Source: Artocarpus heterophyllus (Eukaryota; Streptophyta; Magnoliopsida; Rosales; Moraceae). From it: a DNA stretch of 64,000 nt. A program made the translations under genes and the position numbers. The stretch is from assembly GCA_025403435.1 (NCBI GenBank), contig CM046350.1, forward strand, positions 13,731,612 to 13,795,611, read 5' to 3'. The notes beneath the pieces were generated by a model. The model had not been told where the DNA came from. It did no database searches and saw nothing but the letters and a program-made list of their open reading frames with translations. Positions 25,871 to 38,516 of the stretch are shown one piece after another (position 1 is the first letter of the stretch; each line of letters opens with the position of its first letter).

Positions 25871-28350
25871 AAGTCCTCTTTCTACTCTAGAATCACAACT
25901 TTTCGTAATTCTCTCGCCAGACGCTAATGTTTTAAGTAAAATAAATGCATATGATTTAGCATATATAAAAATAAATCCGGTAAATCTAAGATTTCATCAT
26001 GATGCAAAATTTAAGATTTTCCAATAAATCTGAATTAACTGTTATGTGTTAACTTTTCCAAGAATTTGTCATTTATTTTTTATTCCATGCAAAACATACT
26101 ATTTATCTCTTCCTGTCAAATAAAAATAAGAATTCTACAATGGAGTAAGATAAAGACACTGTAAATATTATACAATTTTTTTAGATTTTTATCCAAACAG
26201 TTTTAAACCGTACGATGCCCTACATACAACCATGGATGAAAATGTCCACGATATTGAGTGAAAGGATAGAAAATTAAAAGCACAGAGAAGATTTTAATTT
26301 TTCTTTTAGTTGTTTGGTATGATAAGGAAGAAAGAAAATAAATTTCCTTTCACTTGTGTGGCATTAAAAGTGAAACTAAAAGGATAGAAAAATTATACTC
26401 ACAACAATTACATTTTCATCCAAATGTTCTTTTATAATCCAAAACATTAAAATATTTATTATATATAACAGTCAACATCATATTTACTGTCTCCTTTCTT
26501 CTTCTTTGTCTCACTTCTAAGTTTTGCTCTTAAAAAACAATGTATTTACTTTACAATGTAATTTATACGTATATTAAAACTAAATATATTTTTCCCTAAA
26601 AAAAACTAAAAATGTTCCACAAAAAATTATATATGTATATGTATATTTTTTTGTGATATAGTATATATTTAGTTTACACGTATAAACATTACCTTTTATT
26701 GCACATATAATTCGATGTTGCATTTTATTGCATGTATAATTCATTGTTTCCTTCATTTTACTATAAACGGAAATGAAATCACCAAAAGCACTGCCAGATA
26801 TGTTGGCTGCAATTTAGATAGACAGTTTTGTAATTTTATCTAATATATGTAATCGCCAATGTTTTCCATCTCTTAATCCGTCCACTTGTAGGAGGAGAAA
26901 ACCTAGGGGGACCCACCTGTTAATTTTGCCATCTTATTTTCCTTCTGACCCAAACTTCCCTTCTACCAAACATCTTAATTTGTCAATTTTTATCCAAAAA
27001 TCTCTTCAACATTTTCTTTCCTTCCACTTTAAATTGATACCAAACAGGGGGTAAGATTGGAACCTACATAATACTTTCTACCCGCTAGAAACTCCTTTTA
27101 GTATTAAAAACATTTGAAATTTGTATATACTTTATTATGTTTGGTAGTAATTTTTCATGTGCTCTATCAAATTATTGCACCTTGTTCTTAATGAATATGT
27201 AAAATAATATTAGAATAATAATGGTATAGAGTTATGATGATTTCCTTCTATGCTATGAGATAGAAATATCATATTAGACGAAAAATATATTATATTTGTC
27301 ATTAAATTAATTCAAATTAAATAATATTAATTGTTTTATCATTTTGTAAAGTTAAAAAAAAAAATCAATTTTTTAAGATATCCACCTTTTTTTGGAAATC
27401 TATCGACATTGATATTTCTGTTAATATTATCCATAAATTAAAACCTCAATAACTTTGGATATCAACATTTTCGTGCTTGCGTACGACTATGCAGAGAAAA
27501 TCAATGAAAACGACAACCGTGAATGGTGGTCAAAATAAACGTGAATCTGAAGTTGAGGATATGTTATCAATTGAGTAAAATAGTTAAAAGTCAACTTTAT
27601 ACAAGTACTTTGCATCCATAATTTTATATAAGACAAGAAAACATCAATATCAAAAAGAGCTTTTAGGAGGTTAAAAGATGCATATTTGGAATACTTTCTT
27701 GATTTAAACGATATCGATACCACGAAATGAAGTTTGAATAGTTTCTTATATAATTTTGAACATGTCATGCTTTTAGTCACCTTATTATATAAAATTTATC
27801 ATGATTCAAAAGACTATACATACTATATTTAAAAAATAAATAAAAAATATGTATTATAACACTAAAAAATAAATTCTCAAAAGACTATATTAAAAAGTGA
27901 ATAAAATGGCATGAATGTTACAACATTTCAAAGTAAATTTTTAAAAAATAATAATAAAACATGAAGCACTTATATTTTTTTCGATATATTTACAAAAATT
28001 TCTATAAAATTTCATGATTTTTTGTCATTTAATGCTATTGTTTTATAGAAATCGATATTTCTATCAATAACGATATTTATAGTATTTGAATAGAAATTTT
28101 TGGATATTCTACAAAAATGATACAATACCTCTATTTCTATCGATACTATCTAAAATAAAGATTTTTGTAAACATGCTAACAAAAATATTGATTTTTCAAT
28201 CCTTGCTTATATCAACACTCCAATCAAAGTTCAAGGAAGTGGTTTAGCATATATGTAGCTAGACAGATACAATAAAGTGGATAATGATGTATTAGCAAAC
28301 AATGACTAGCAGAACACAGTCAACTAGTGAAGGAGCCAACTTATTCATAT
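25871..28350. other. AT-rich intergenic region with small repeat remnants
   Basis: No supported gene. Around 26255-27055 there are MITE-like phrases (TTGTTTGGTATGATAAGG on the left, ACCAAACAGGGGG on the right), but I could not establish paired ends. 27380-28200 is rich in ATATCGAT-type strings. 28240-28330 resembles kinase-upstream sequence. Confidence 0.4.
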
Positions 28351-29122
28351 AGAGTGCTTCTATTGACACCTTTTATTTTACTTTCACACACCCTTTCTTT
28401 AACCACCCTTCATTCTACTTCTTTCATCCCTCCTAACATACTAAAAAAGTCTTTACACTTAAATAGTATTGATTAATTTTCCTTTTTTCACCCACCCACC
28501 AAATAAACTTACAATTTTTTCCAAACATTTTTCTTTTTTTTGTTTATATACTAATTTTTTATCAATATAATTTTTTCCCTATTTATTAAACCAAAATTTG
28601 GGTTTGAGCAAACAAAAATTGATAGTGAATCGTAAGGGTTTATGTATGAATCGAGCAAATTATATTTCCTTTACTTAAAAACAAGAAAGGAAACGCAGTT
28701 TTTTTTTTCTTTTTTTAATACATTGTGTTCTTTATGTCAAAACATAAAATCATTTCTTTTACTAAAGCACACAATTTGAAGTTATTTATGTATCAAATAA
28801 TTTACAATCATATTTATAATTATAATTGGTATATATAAAATGATAATATAAAATAAGAATTTTGAAAAAAAATAAATCACCTATTTTTTTTTATGGGAGA
28901 CTCTTTCATTTGGAATCCATTTCTATTCTTTTGAAAAAAAAATAATACACTAATTTTTTAAGAAGGGAATATATATTTTTTAAGACAGGGTGTATAATAA
29001 GTATTTATTTAAAATATTTTTATCCTTAAGAGTAATTTTATTAATAGATAATGCAATAATAAAATACATCTAATTAAATAAGAGTATATAAAAAGTAAAA
29101 TAAAAGGTGTTAATAGACGCTC
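28351..29122. mobile_element. MITE-like element with about 35-bp terminal inverted repeats
   Basis: The left end AGAGTGCTTCTATTGACACC followed by TTTTATTTTACTTT (28351-28384) is inverted at the right end as AAAGTAAAATAAAAGGTG then TTAATAGACGCTCT (29091-29122). No coding frame. Its right part was later duplicated in tandem (see 28967-29394). Confidence 0.6.
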
Positions 29123-29394
29123 TTATCTATATATACTATGATGTAACATGTAGTGAGGTAGAAGCTGGTTGTATATATAAAAGTCAAAGTGAATATATAT
29201 TTTTTAAGACATGGTGTATATAAAGTATTTATTTAAAACATTTTTGTCCTTAAGAGTAATTTTATTAATAGATAATGCAATAATAAAATACATCTAATTA
29301 AATAAGAGTATATAAAAAGTAAAATAAAAGGTGTTAATAGACGCTCTTATCTATATATACTATGATGTAACATGTAGTGAGGTAGAAGCTCGTT
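28967..29394. repeat. Tandem duplication (224-bp period)
   Basis: 28967-29168 and 29191-29394 are near-identical: GAATATATATTTTTTAAGAC through GAGGTAGAAGCT. The second copy repeats the right terminus of the MITE-like element at 28351-29122. Confidence 0.85.
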
Positions 29395-29475
29395 GAAGGA
29401 CTAGGCTTTTACGAGGTCCAAAAGGTCAAAGTGAATTTATTAGTTACCGGTATATCATGATCTAACATGTAGTGA

Positions 29476-30312
29476 TAGGGCTGTACAAAAACCGCCCCGC
29501 ACCCGCCAACCGCCCGCTCCTGCGCCCGCCCATCTCAAAAAAGCAGGTTTACGTTAGCAACCCACTGGTAGGCGGGTTGAACCCGCCCACCAATACATTC
29601 AGTGGATGGGTTTGGTTTTAAGTTTTTGAGGGCTGGTTCAACCCGCACCTGCCTGTCTATATATTTTTTTAAAAAAACTTATCATTTATTGATTTTGTTC
29701 TTATTTTAGAGATGATTGAACAATCCAACACTTCAAGCATGGGCTCGGCTGCCTCTTGACATATTAGAAACTGAAAATTCTCCTATTATTTTGTGAAGTG
29801 ATCAAAATTCAAATCAAGTAAGTTAGTAGAAAAAGCCCTAAAAGAAAAAAAAAACACTTGACTTTATTCATCATTTCATTTGTAGCATTCTATTATTTTC
29901 GAACCCAGTGAATAGGCTTTAATCTTTATAGACTCTTGACTTTGTTCATCACTTTATATGTAGTTGATGTTTCTTGTTGCAGTGAATGATTATGTTTCTT
30001 AATTTGTACTTTTGAATATGGTCATTGTCTTTAAGCATCAAACTTGTTGGGAATGCTTTATGTATTATCATCTTATATTTTCTACAATTTTCTTCACTTT
30101 CTAAAAAAAAGGTCCAAAAAATTACATTGGGCAATAGCATAGGTCTAAACAGCCTCAACCCGCCCGCACCCGCCCGTAACCACCCAAAACCAAACCAAAA
30201 CCGCTCACCATGTGGTGGGCGGTTTGCGGGTTGGTTAATCGCCAACCCGCCATCCAAAAAAACCACACCGCACCCACCCAAAAACCATCAAACCGTCAGT
30301 CGTTCACCCCTA
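29476..30312. mobile_element. hAT-like non-autonomous DNA transposon
   Basis: 837 bp. The ends TAGGGCTGTAC and (reverse complement of the right end) TAGGGGTGAAC form short imperfect inverted repeats. A perfect 8-bp target duplication TGTAGTGA flanks it (29468-29475 and 30313-30320), as in hAT elements. Both subterminal regions are strikingly C-rich on the plus strand, with ACCCGCC/CGCCC-type repeats, unlike the AT-rich surroundings. No transposase; frames crossing the GC-rich parts are composition artefacts. Confidence 0.8.
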
Positions 30313-30407
30313 TGTAGTGATAACATGTAGTGAGGTAGAAGCCCGTTGAAGGACTAGGCTTTTATGAGGCTCAAAAAGTTAAATACATTAAGCAGTTACC
30401 GGTATAT

Positions 30408-31920
30408 TCTTAAATTGAGGTTCGTATATGTATATTATAGGTCAATTTAAAAAATATCTATATATTTACGATAAATAGTTTATTTAAAATATTTACCTAT
30501 TTATGGTAAATATTTATTTATAAAAATATTTATAAAGTAATATTACTATAAATATACTTTCCAAATAAATTAAAATATATTATTTACTATGAACATTTTC
30601 AAAAAAATGCAATTTAGCTTTTTCTTCAATACTGTCCTTTTTGCATGCTTATATCTCTTTGGACAACGGACTACATGATAGGAAGTTAAAATCATTATAT
30701 TGATCAAAATTTTCATAATCTTGGACATATTAAGATAGAGATTATTTCGAAGGCTTATTATAAAGGAAATTACTTTTTTAGCAGATAAATTGCAGTATTT
30801 CAAGAAAAGTTAAAAACTATTGATTTCTTTTATTTTTAACTTAAAGACTTATGTAAATCAATTATTATTATTCTTTTGGTATGGAAAGTAACAAGCCGGG
30901 TTACGTAAAGGGTAAAGTGTATCTCATTTTCTTTAACTTAAATGGGTTAACAGAGCGAGAGCCAGAATGCGGATTCTTTTTTTCTCACGAGGTAAGTTAG
31001 CAAAAAGATTACCTGGCCCAACCCGCACCAATACCATCCTAAGCCACCAATTCCATTAATTAATTTGGAGATTGCTACTTCAACTAAATAATGTTTGTAT
31101 TTTTTACCACAAATGCACCTTTCATGTGAATTGTGATAACATGGGGCCTCTCTAACCCTTCGTTATACTCTTATATTGAGGTTTGCATGTGTATAATATA
31201 GGACGTTTAAAAAAAATATTTATGATAAATAGTTTATTTTAAAATATTTAGCTATTTTTGGTAAATATTTATTTATAAAAATATTTAGAAGGTAATATTA
31301 CTATAAATATACTTTCTAAATAAATTAAAACTATCAGAAAAAAATGTAATTTATTTTTTTCTCCAATATTGTCCTTTTTGCATTCTTATACCTCCTTGGA
31401 CAAGGGACTACATGATAGGAAGTTAAAATCACTATATCGATCAAAATTTTCAAAATTTCAGACATATTAAGACAGAAATTATTTGGCAGGCTTAGTCTAA
31501 AGGAAATTACTTTTTTTTAAAGTAGGTAAATTACAGTAACTTCAAGAAAAGTTAAAAACTATTGATTTCTTAAAAACTATTGATTTTTTTTACTTTTTAA
31601 TTCAAAGTCTTATCTAAATGTAATGATTTTTTTTTTTTTTTTGGAAAGTAACAAGCTGGGCTACGTGAAGGGTACAACGCATCTCATTTTCGTTAACTTT
31701 AGATGGGTTAACGTAGCGGGAATGGGGATTCTTTTTCCTCATGAGGTAGGTTAGCAAAAAGATTACCCCACCGAAACCCTACAGATACCATCCTAAGCCA
31801 CCAATACCATTAATTAATTTTGAGATTGCTACGTCAACTAATTAATGTTTGTATTTTTGGCCACATATGCACCTTTCATGTGAATTGTGATAACATGGGG
31901 GGCCTCTTTAACCCTTCGTT
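30408..31920. repeat. Tandem duplication of about 755 bp
   Basis: 30408-31163 and 31168-31920 are diverged direct copies. Both run from a TTGAGGTT...GTATAATATAGG start, through GGAAAGTAACAAGC and CCATCCTAAGCCACCAA, to a TAACCCTTCGTT end. No gene. The apparent 77-codon minus-strand frame in the first copy is not conserved in the second. Confidence 0.8.
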
Positions 31921-32270
31921 TCGCACAATAGTTCAAACCCACCCGTTCAAACTTTCATAGTATAAAGCTTTCAACAGCTATAGTATAAAACAAAAAACGG
32001 TTATAATGTAAAGTTTTACATGCTATAGTATTCTGAACCAAAAATGATTTAAGCCATTGGTTCGAATTCTTCTATTAAATACATGATAAAACTAATTAGA
32101 TGGATTGAGAAAGAGTCAACGCGTAATCAATTCAGAATAGATCAACTTGATGGAGATACTTAGAAATGATATCATGAAAACCGTGTTGATTAGAAGCGAA
32201 GAAAATTGATGTGAATTGATATTTCATGAGGTTAATTATATAACTATCAAGGTACAGGATCAAATTGTGG
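31921..32270. repeat. Third, diverged copy of the dispersed repeat seen upstream of the kinases
   Basis: Aligns with 3146-3515 and 37445-37820 through GATTGAGAAAGAGTC, GATATCATGAAAACCG and GGATCAAATT landmarks. Confidence 0.6.
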
Positions 32271-32339
32271 TTGTAGGTATAGTCAAGCAGTAAAATCACA
32301 CCCGACTCCTACCTAAAGGTGAAGAATTCAAAATGTGAT

Positions 32340-34339
32340 AAATTTAAAATCTTTTAGGCTATTATTAAAATAATAAAACGGTTAAGGGAAAAAAATAAAA
32401 TAAAAATAACAAAGAATGAGGAATACGTGTTGGGTCTCACCAGGCCCACAACTTGTGCATACACATAGTATCGACAATAATTAAATCTACATTCACAGTC
32501 CAATGAGAAAAGAAAAATTAAAATAATACATGCCTTGATTAAATGATACAAATAACCTACACGGGGTCTTCTACTGCTCGCGAGTCTGATCAATGAACTT
32601 TCCGTCGATCCTAAGCTGGATTCCACCCAGAGGGGAAAGGTTTAAAAATAAATAAAAAGTGAGCGAAAGGCTCAGTAGGATTAGGCTTAAAAAATAAACA
32701 ATTTGAATATAAAATTTATCATTCAAGGAAAACAATTATAAAATAGAATTAAATAAATAAATTCATTTAAATTATTCTTACCAAAATTAGTTCATCCAGA
32801 AAGTATCTTATTATCTTTCTTGGGCAAACCATAATTATCATCACCGTAGTGACTCAGCTGGGTTTCAAGACTTGCCCCCAAGGTTACACTCTACATGACC
32901 CGATCTCTACGTATGGCATGATGCCCATCTATGCATTTCTATAGTTATTAAAATCTCATTTTACTGAGTGTATTCATTTACATTCATTATACGGTTCATT
33001 ATGAATATCATTTCGTCTAATAGTTTATGAAAACAACTGATAAAAATCTTTTTTAATCATTCATTGAAAATATTTTAAAAGAATTCTTTTTGAGGCCTAA
33101 ATCGTTTAAAAACATGGCTGCTAAATAAAAGGGGTAAAAGTCCTACCTCAATACCCAACACTGCAACTCAGTAGCGTAGTCCCGCTCCACTATACATTAG
33201 CTCCACAGAACCACGAACAACCTTAAATACAAACTAAGTTTATTAGTATCTAACTTAAGATATTCTATGTTGCTAAGTTATCGCATGGTGTTCTAGTGTG
33301 CCATTTATGTCTGTAAAATCACATTATAAGGTTAAAATCTTAATCTGGGTTTAAAACAGTGAAAATGGGCGAAAAACAACAAATTTTTGTAAAGCCTGTT
33401 CGGCCTGCTGGATTCCCTGGTCTGACTTGCCAAACTGTTCAGTTCGGCCTACCAGCAAACCAGGACCAGCCTGCCAAACTTTTCCCAGGTTTGGTCTGTC
33501 GAAGGGATGAGTCTGGCCTGCCGCACTTATGAATCCGGCCAGCCGAACTGAAAAAATCTAGAAATTTCCACTTAAATCTTCATTTCCAACCTGTTTTCTC
33601 AATTCCCAAGCGTACAAAACATTCATACAAGATAGAAAAATATAATAGAACACTTTTAAACAAGTTTTACATAAAAATTTTCAATTAAATCTGAAAATGG
33701 AGAAAAATAGAAAAACTTGGTTTAATTCTTTTCATCAAATCAAGCCTAGATTCTAGATGTTTTGAGTTCTACTAACTTAGATTTAAGGTTTTCTAAGCTC
33801 ATAAAACTCAGATTACAACTTTCTAAGGAAATTTGAGAAATTGAAAAAGTTTTAAGAATTTAAAAATAAACAAACTAACCTTGAATTGATGCTTGGAAGA
33901 AGTTTGTAGAAGCTCAATCATGCTCCTAGAGTTCCAATTTAGCAGAGGATTGAAGCTTGAACTCAAAAATATTTTGAATCAAAAGAGAGGAAAGAGGGAA
34001 AGGGAGAGACATAGAGAGAAGGAGTGTCTGAGAAAGAGAGAGAGGGAGGGAGAGAGAGAAAATAAATAGAGAGAAAGAGAGATGGTTTTCAATAAGAAGA
34101 CCATGTGCAGCACATATATTTCAAAAGGACATGTTTGGTATTTGACAAATTGTTGGGTTTCAAAATTTAAAATAACAAATAAAAATAATTAAGATTAATC
34201 AAAAGTAAATAAAAATAATTAAAAATAACATCAATTTGAAAACATCATAAAATAGTTAAATTCAGTTCAAGTTACATCATGGCACACTAATTCACTATTT
34301 CATACACTAATCATGCTTAATTAATTTCAAGGTGTTACA
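32340..34339 (-). repeat. Probable antisense gypsy-type solo LTR
   Basis: Read on the minus strand it begins TGTAACACCTTG at 34339, a start typical of plant gypsy (Tekay/Del-like) LTRs. It contains the 'GCCTAATCCTACTGAGCC' type motif (about 32669-32686 in reverse) seen in such LTRs, and a cluster of palindromic CGGCCTGCCGAAC-like strings (33390-33550). The left boundary is uncertain. No internal region is attached. GA-rich simple sequence occupies 34020-34085. Confidence 0.45.
34025..34083. repeat. (GA)n-rich simple sequence
   Basis: Purine-rich AGAGAG/GGGAGAG tract within the putative LTR. Confidence 0.7.
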
Positions 34340-35504
34340 CAAACTCTCAAAGGAGTCCAATCGTTGAAAGCTTTTGAATGTCGTAGGAAACTTATATATC
34401 AGACATGACAGAAATGTTTAGACTCTAGAGCAATTAATGCAAAAACTGTAACGTAATACAAAATCACAACATAACAGAAATCCAAAATGAAAATAAATAA
34501 TAAACAATGCTTTTTTTATTCTTTAGCATTTTTTCCTAGGATCAAGTTTGGGATCTAACCAATAAACCCCATTACCAACCCATAAACAATGCTTTCTCCT
34601 TAGAATTCTTTACTAATAACACAAGATCCCTATTATCATCTGCATGTGCTATAAAAGAATGAGATAAATTTTATAAAATCCTCCTAAACTATGTCACCTA
34701 TGTCAATGTATCCCAAAACTTTTAAACGTACCTATTGTTCCTCTCGAACTATACAACGTCTCTAAGCTTCCCCCATTTGTTTGACTATGTTAATTTTTTG
34801 GATAGAGGAGCACACCTAAAACACATAAAGAGAGCAAATTTGTCAAGTTCCTTAACCCATTAACTACCCTCTATAAATTACGAAATGTTCTTGTAATAGG
34901 GCAGGAAAACAAAAAGAAAATTGAAGCTTTTGCATTTGTGCGCGTTCTTGATTACAATTTTCCATTATTCTATCGTCTAGATGAAGGAAAAGAAAAAATT
35001 TAAAGAAGAGGAAACGAGTTAGACATGTTGAACAGCTACTCAATCCCTTGAACTCTAAATGGCAGCTAAAGAGGGCTTTTTCCTTATCGTACAGTCAATA
35101 TTTAAACAAAAATTAAAGCAAGTTTGGTTTGTAAAAGCTAATTTTGTTGTTCCATTCTTCGCTATACACCTCAAAAATTTTAAGTGAAAAATTTAACCTC
35201 CTCCAATTTATTTGGAGAAGCAAATGAGATAGATTTGGAGAAAACCTCATATTCAATGTCATCGAAGCCTTTCTAAAGATTTGCCTACGGATAGGAAGCG
35301 ATTTAAATTTGCAGGTCTTTTGTGGAAAAGATAAGGTTTTTTATTGGGGGATTTGGGCAAAAATGGCCCTTTTTCTCCCCCTTATAAAGTAGATATTCCA
35401 ACTTTTTCAAAATTAGTTTAATGGCCTATACAGTTGTTTCTTAATCAACTAATGGGACTAAACAAACTAAAACTTTTACAACTAACTCTCTTTTTACAAC
35501 GATT

Positions 35505-37441
35505 CTTCAAAAAATGTGAACGCAATGAAATTTTAAAAATTTTAAATCAGTTTTTTTTTCAAATAACAAGTTAGAGATGCTATGTATATAAATTAATTAA
35601 GATCTTACGTACATCTTAGAATTGGAACCATACTTCTGACAAGAAAAATTCTACAGAGCTACTACTGAGAATTGCGTCCTGAGAGCTTTAACTAACTAGT
35701 CTTCTTTGCTATTCTTTTTTCCAAGACCAAAATGTGAGTGGGCATGCATCGTTCAATTCTCCCTTTGGTAATGTCTCCTTCCAACCACAAGAGAAAACCA
35801 AGAGTTAAGATTCAGGATATTGAACAATAGCCCTATGGGAATTTCAGAGTTTTTCTCTCTAGAATAATATCTCCAAATTTCTCTATTGATTTAAATAATA
35901 ATAGGAATAAGTATCCTATTTATAGTGGTTGGTAGGAGTCAATTCTACTTAGATAGGGTTTCCAAATTAGAACCTAAATCAAAATTCATATCAAAATGCG
36001 TAAAAGACGCGTAACAGGATTATGCTTAACTGGTCTGCTGGTTGTACTATTTTGCATAACTAAGTTACGCTCCACTAGCTGGCTGGATGAGGACACCACC
36101 CTGCCAGTCCACCCAATATTGGAAACTTCTACATCTTATTTTACATAAAAATCTTAGATAGAGTCTCAGTTTTAATTCAAGTAACCTAATTGAAAAGTTA
36201 TCTGATTAAAACTGTCATATACAGAATCTCATATCAAATAAAATATATTCAAATAATTTAACATGTATAACTTGAATTAATTCATAAAATTAATTCAACC
36301 AATAAACTAACATGAATTATTAAATCCAATCAACTGAATTTAAACCAATCAAAGAATTAACATAAGTTATCAATATATAGAAAAAAAAATGTCGTATCGT
36401 TATAGGAAATATTGTGAGCTAGCAAAGAGAACTTGATGGACATATATAGATCAAGCTCTTATAATTAAAAAATAACATGTCCTTAACACGTTAATTTTAT
36501 AATTATTAACTCTTAAGCCATTCCACTAATAGCTTAGAGCTGCACTCTGGATCTACATATAAATTATGAAACTCTAATAAGTTAATCATCAACGACATAT
36601 CATAATGTGCAACATTCCTATAGGATATTCATAATTGACTTAACGATAAAATTCTGTTTTACCTTCTCAATTATTTTTAACTTATTTTCCATTATCTCAC
36701 CATTAAAAAACTCACTATTTATAACCAATACATATAGTATACCATTTAGTTATACTTATATATCCGAATAGTTGAGCGCTTTAGTTTTCCAATTATAGGA
36801 TGATGCTTATAAGAGAATATCATTAACTCTACAAAAAAATATATGAATAATGAGTCTACGTCAATCAAGAGTCATGTCACTAGTGTACCAGTATGCGTAC
36901 CTTCATATAATTCAGGATGTTACCCTTTGGTATATCAAAAGACACAAGTCAAGAATACGGACCCATTAATTCATTTTTGGATGAAGATATGACACATATG
37001 ATTATCTAAAATGAATTGATTTAAATAATGGAATTATTAATCAAATCCATTCAACTTTTATCCTAATCTAATATATGACAATATATTATTGTTTCTATTC
37101 GCGGAGTCTAACTCTGATGGCCAAGACAAGCCATCACCTATTAGGAATGTAAACAATATAATAGTCTTTACATAAATAAAGCGCCTAACTTTATTCTCTC
37201 GATTGCAAATCTTTTAATTTAGACTATCACCATTAAGATTTATGTCTTCCATATAATCTGTCTATCATATCATGATCTTAAACGTTTGGATTGATAGTCT
37301 TAAACTTTAGTTTGCTTATCATATATTCAACAGGAATGAACATAAAGAGGACATATTTGATATATAAAATATTTAATAAACTCTTTATTGATTAAATATC
37401 TCAAAAAAAGCTGTTATATCATTTAATCGTTAGGGTACCTA
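35505..37441 (-). repeat. Probable antisense Ty1/copia-type LTR remnant (copy B)
   Basis: Duplicate of the block at 1165-3145, with many small differences, including loss of a short segment near 36838. It was present before the segmental duplication because both copies have it at the same relative position. The family assignment is tentative. Confidence 0.35.
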
Positions 37442-37444
37442 GTC

Positions 37445-37820
37445 TAGCAACCGCTCTGACCCTCTTTTTGGCACAATGATTCGAATTCACCACTTCAAAC
37501 ATCCGTAGTGTAAATTAGCTCTCAAGAGCTATGGTATAAAGCAACCAATGGTTACAATATAAAATTCTCACATCCTGTAGTGTTTTGAACTAAAATATAG
37601 TTCGAATTATTGGCTTGAGCTCTTCTCTCAAACTTAAGGTAAAGCCAGTCAAATGAATTGAGAAAGAGAGGGTGCCTAATCCCTTCGGAGTAGAGCTCGA
37701 TAGAGATACTTACAATAATATCATCAAAACCGCGTTGATAAGAAGCAAATAGCATTAATTGTGCACTGATATTGGTGAGGCTATACAACTAGAAAGATAT
37801 GGGATCAAATTTTAGTAAAC
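37445..37820. repeat. Dispersed repeat upstream of kinase B
   Basis: Duplicate of 3146-3515, with an added ACTT near the GATAGAGATA string and other small changes. Confidence 0.55.
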
Positions 37821-37984
37821 AAAAGTCTCATAAGTGTCCAATCATCGAAAGCTTTTACAGGTTTTAGCATACGTATATATCACACACGATAGAAATTTTT
37901 AGAGCAATTGTACCAACTGAAATGTATACAAATCGTATCATGAAAAAAAAATCTAAAAGGTTAATAAATAAGAAACAGTGCTTG

Positions 37985-38513
37985 CACTATAAGAAAAACT
38001 ACATTTAACGACATATTATTTACGACATATAGTTTTTGAATGTCGTTGAAAAGTACATATAATGACATCTCTAACAAACATGTCGTTAATAACATTTGAA
38101 ACAATAATTAACGACATCTATATAGATGTCGTATTAAAGGTCTCCTTTTAACGACAATAGTTAAGTGTCGTTAAATTATTTAACGACAAGTAGGAGATGT
38201 CGTCAAAGCCTTGGAGATTCCACGACACCCCCTATAGATGACATATTGACTAATGTCGTCTATAAGGGGTGTCGTAGAATCTCCAAGGCTTTGACGACAT
38301 CTCCTACTTGTCGTTAAATAATTTAACGACACTAAACTATTGTCGTTAAAAGAAAACCTTTAATACGACATCTATATAGATGTCGTTAATTATTCTTTCA
38401 AATATCGTTAATGACATCTTTGTTAAAGATGTCGTTGTATGTACTTTTCAACGACATTCAAAAACTACATGTCGTAAATAATATATCGTTAAATGTAGTT
38501 TTTCTTGTAGTGT
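37985..38513. mobile_element. CACTA-type foldback element (529-bp near-perfect hairpin)
   Basis: Begins CACTATAAGAAAAACTACAT and ends ATGTAGTTTTTCTTGTAGTG, with a 3-bp target duplication TTG (37982-37984 and 38514-38516). The corresponding site in copy A has a single TTG. Both features fit the CACTA (En/Spm) superfamily. The whole element is one inverted repeat with its axis near 38249, and each arm is filled with sub-repeats of ACGACAT/ATGTCGT. It has no transposase. If transcribed it would fold into a long double-stranded RNA. Confidence 0.88.
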
Positions 38514-38516
38514 TGC

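Noticed and set aside
29949..30330. Opposed frames of 110 and 101 codons in the hAT-like element
   Set aside because: They arise from C-rich subterminal repeats; no transposase motif.
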